Shown one piece after another: positions 62,651 to 64,000 of a stretch of 64,000 nt of DNA. Both the position numbers and the translations under genes were made by a program. How positions within the stretch are numbered: position 1 is the first letter of the stretch; each line of letters opens with the position of its first letter. The DNA comes from Pogona vitticeps (taxonomy: Eukaryota; Chordata; Lepidosauria; Squamata; Agamidae), in NCBI RefSeq assembly GCF_051106095.1, contig NC_135788.1:42412501-42476500 (forward strand), given 5' to 3'. The notes beneath the pieces were generated by a model that was not told the DNA's origin, did no database searches, and saw only the letters and a list, made by a program, of their open reading frames with translations.

Positions 62651-62939
62651 TGTCCACACTGTGAAATTTGGCGTGTGCTGGCCAGAGCTTAAATGTTTCT
62701 TATCTTCAGTGCAATCTATTTAATTTGTAGTGCCCATCTGTGACGGCAGAACAAAGACCTATGTTGCATCTCAGTGAATCGTCCTAAAAAGATTGCATGT
62801 CCTAGCCCTGTACCAGAAAGATACAGGCCAACACTTAAATGGGGAGGATGGATTGTTTTAAGCAGAAACACATATGGATGTGTTTCCCCCCCTCCCCAAT
62901 GCCAAACAGTATTGTTAGGGAACCATATACAGTGGTGCC

Positions 62940-64000
62940 CCGCATAGCGAGGTTAATCCGTTCCGGATTAACCTTCGTTATGGGGAAACATCGCTATACG
63001 GAATGGGGAAACCCATTGGAACACATTAAACTTCGTTTAATGCGTTCCTAATGGGCACAAAACTCACCGTTCTGCGATGTTTCCCCATAGCGGCAGCCAT
63101 TTTCGCGCCCTCGGTAAGCGAGGGCAGGGCGCAGAAACGCTGCGCGGGGCCATTTCAGGTGTCTGGTGGCCATTTTGGAACCACCGAACAGCTGATTCCC
63201 CGACTCCAGGAGTCCGAGCATGGCTGGGAAACCGGGTGCAGGGCAGCTCCAAGCAGCAGCGGGGGCAGGGAGGGTGGGTGGGTGGGGTCTGGATGGATTC
63301 CAGTGCTTAGCCTGGAAGCCATCCAGATCCCCCTGCCCCCGCCGCCACCAGGAGCCTCCCCGCCCGCCTATCCCAGCCATGCTGGGACTCCCTGGAACAG
63401 CTGAGGGGCGGGCGTCTGGGCTTCAAACCACCGCCCCTCAGCTGTTCCAAAAGGCAGGGGTTTGGGCTGCACCGGCAGAAGCCCTTCTCCTGGAGCAGCC
63501 GAAACCGCCGTCTTTTGGAACAGCTGAGGGGCGGCGTTTGAGCTTCAAACCACCGCCCCTCAGCTGTTCCAAAAGGCAGGGGATTGGGCTGCACCGGCAG
63601 AAGCCCTTCTCCCAGAGCAGCCCAAACCCACACCTTTTGGAACAGCTGAGGGGCGGCGTTTGAGCTTCAAACCACCACCCCTCAGCTGTTCCAAAAGGCA
63701 AGGGATTGGGCTGCACCAGCAGAAACCCTTCTCCCGGAGCAGCCCAAACCCACACCTTTTGGAACAGCTGAGGGGCAGGCGTTTGGACTGCTCCCGGAGA
63801 AGCACTTCTCTGCTAGCAGCCCAAACGCCCGCCAGTCAGCTGTTCTAAAAAGCGAGCCTTTGCGCTGCTCCCGGGGAAGTGCTTCCCCGCGAGCAGCGCA
63901 AAGCCCATTTTTTTGGAACAGCTGACCAGCGGGGCCTTTGCCATGATCGTGGGGGAGCGCTCCCCCGCGATCATCGCAAAGGGAGTTGTCCCTATAGGGG
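62940..64000. mobile_element. Tigger-like MITE with 122-bp hairpin minisatellite, truncated by the window end
   Basis: It starts CAGTGGTGCCCCGCATAGCG after TA and shares GAGGTTAATCCGTTCC with the 57613 element. At about 63400-63850, CAGCTGTTCC recurs at 63439, 63561 and 63683 (122-bp steps), then as a changed copy at 63837. Each unit holds two hairpins. The right end is not in the window. Confidence 0.8.

Larger units (their letters stand above)
62263..64000 (+). other. NR1D2 intron 7 (partial)
   Basis: The intron holds a LINE/SINE-like fragment (about 62455-62650) and the start of another Tigger-like MITE that runs off the window (62940-64000). Confidence 0.6.

Noticed and set aside
58240-63850. 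CRISPR-like regular repeats
   Set aside because: The repeats are adjacent palindromic minisatellite units without unique spacers, in a vertebrate genome.

Overview
The window is vertebrate nuclear DNA, almost certainly from a squamate reptile and probably a lizard. It carries four host genes in the order UBE2E1 (+, last exons only), NKIRAS1 (-), RPL15 (+) and NR1D2 (+, last exon off the right end). This is the order and orientation known from human 3p24. The reptile assignment rests on the repeats: Bov-B LINE 3' ends, tRNA-derived SINEs, a DIRS-type tyrosine-recombinase retrotransposon, and many Tigger-like and hAT-like non-autonomous DNA transposons. No search could be run, so the species is open.

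Layout. 1-5.7 kb: the last two coding exons and 3'UTR of UBE2E1, with a foldback repeat in the intron. 5.7-9.6 kb: a convergent intergenic stretch with MITEs. 9.6-31.8 kb: NKIRAS1 on the minus strand, three coding exons. One 16.7-kb intron is a repeat trap holding Bov-B pieces, a tRNA-SINE, Tigger-like MITEs, a 6.4-kb DIRS fossil with two younger insertions, and an unidentified coding-like island at 25.2-26.3 kb. 31.8-31.96 kb: the compact divergent promoter of NKIRAS1 and RPL15. 31.93-35.9 kb: RPL15, complete, 204 codons, with an exact 71-bp tandem duplication at its 3' end. 36-39.8 kb: intergenic, with a TTAA-flanked element and a hAT element. 39.8-42.2 kb: the GC-rich NR1D2 promoter, exon 1 and start of intron 1, with four perfect CACGTG E-boxes. 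42.2-64 kb: NR1D2 exons 2-7 separated by introns full of palindromic elements. The largest is a 1.8-kb Tigger-like MITE with a higher-order tandem repeat of hairpins.

The genes do not form one pathway. UBE2E1 is a ubiquitin-conjugating enzyme, NKIRAS1 a Ras-like inhibitor of I-kappa-B degradation, RPL15 a 60S ribosomal protein, and NR1D2 a haem-sensing circadian repressor. All coding exons that are present look intact, with good splice sites and matching phases. The features that look least described are repeat structures: chains of hairpins inside TA-flanked MITEs, a hAT MITE dimer sharing one target-site duplication, and several foldback families.
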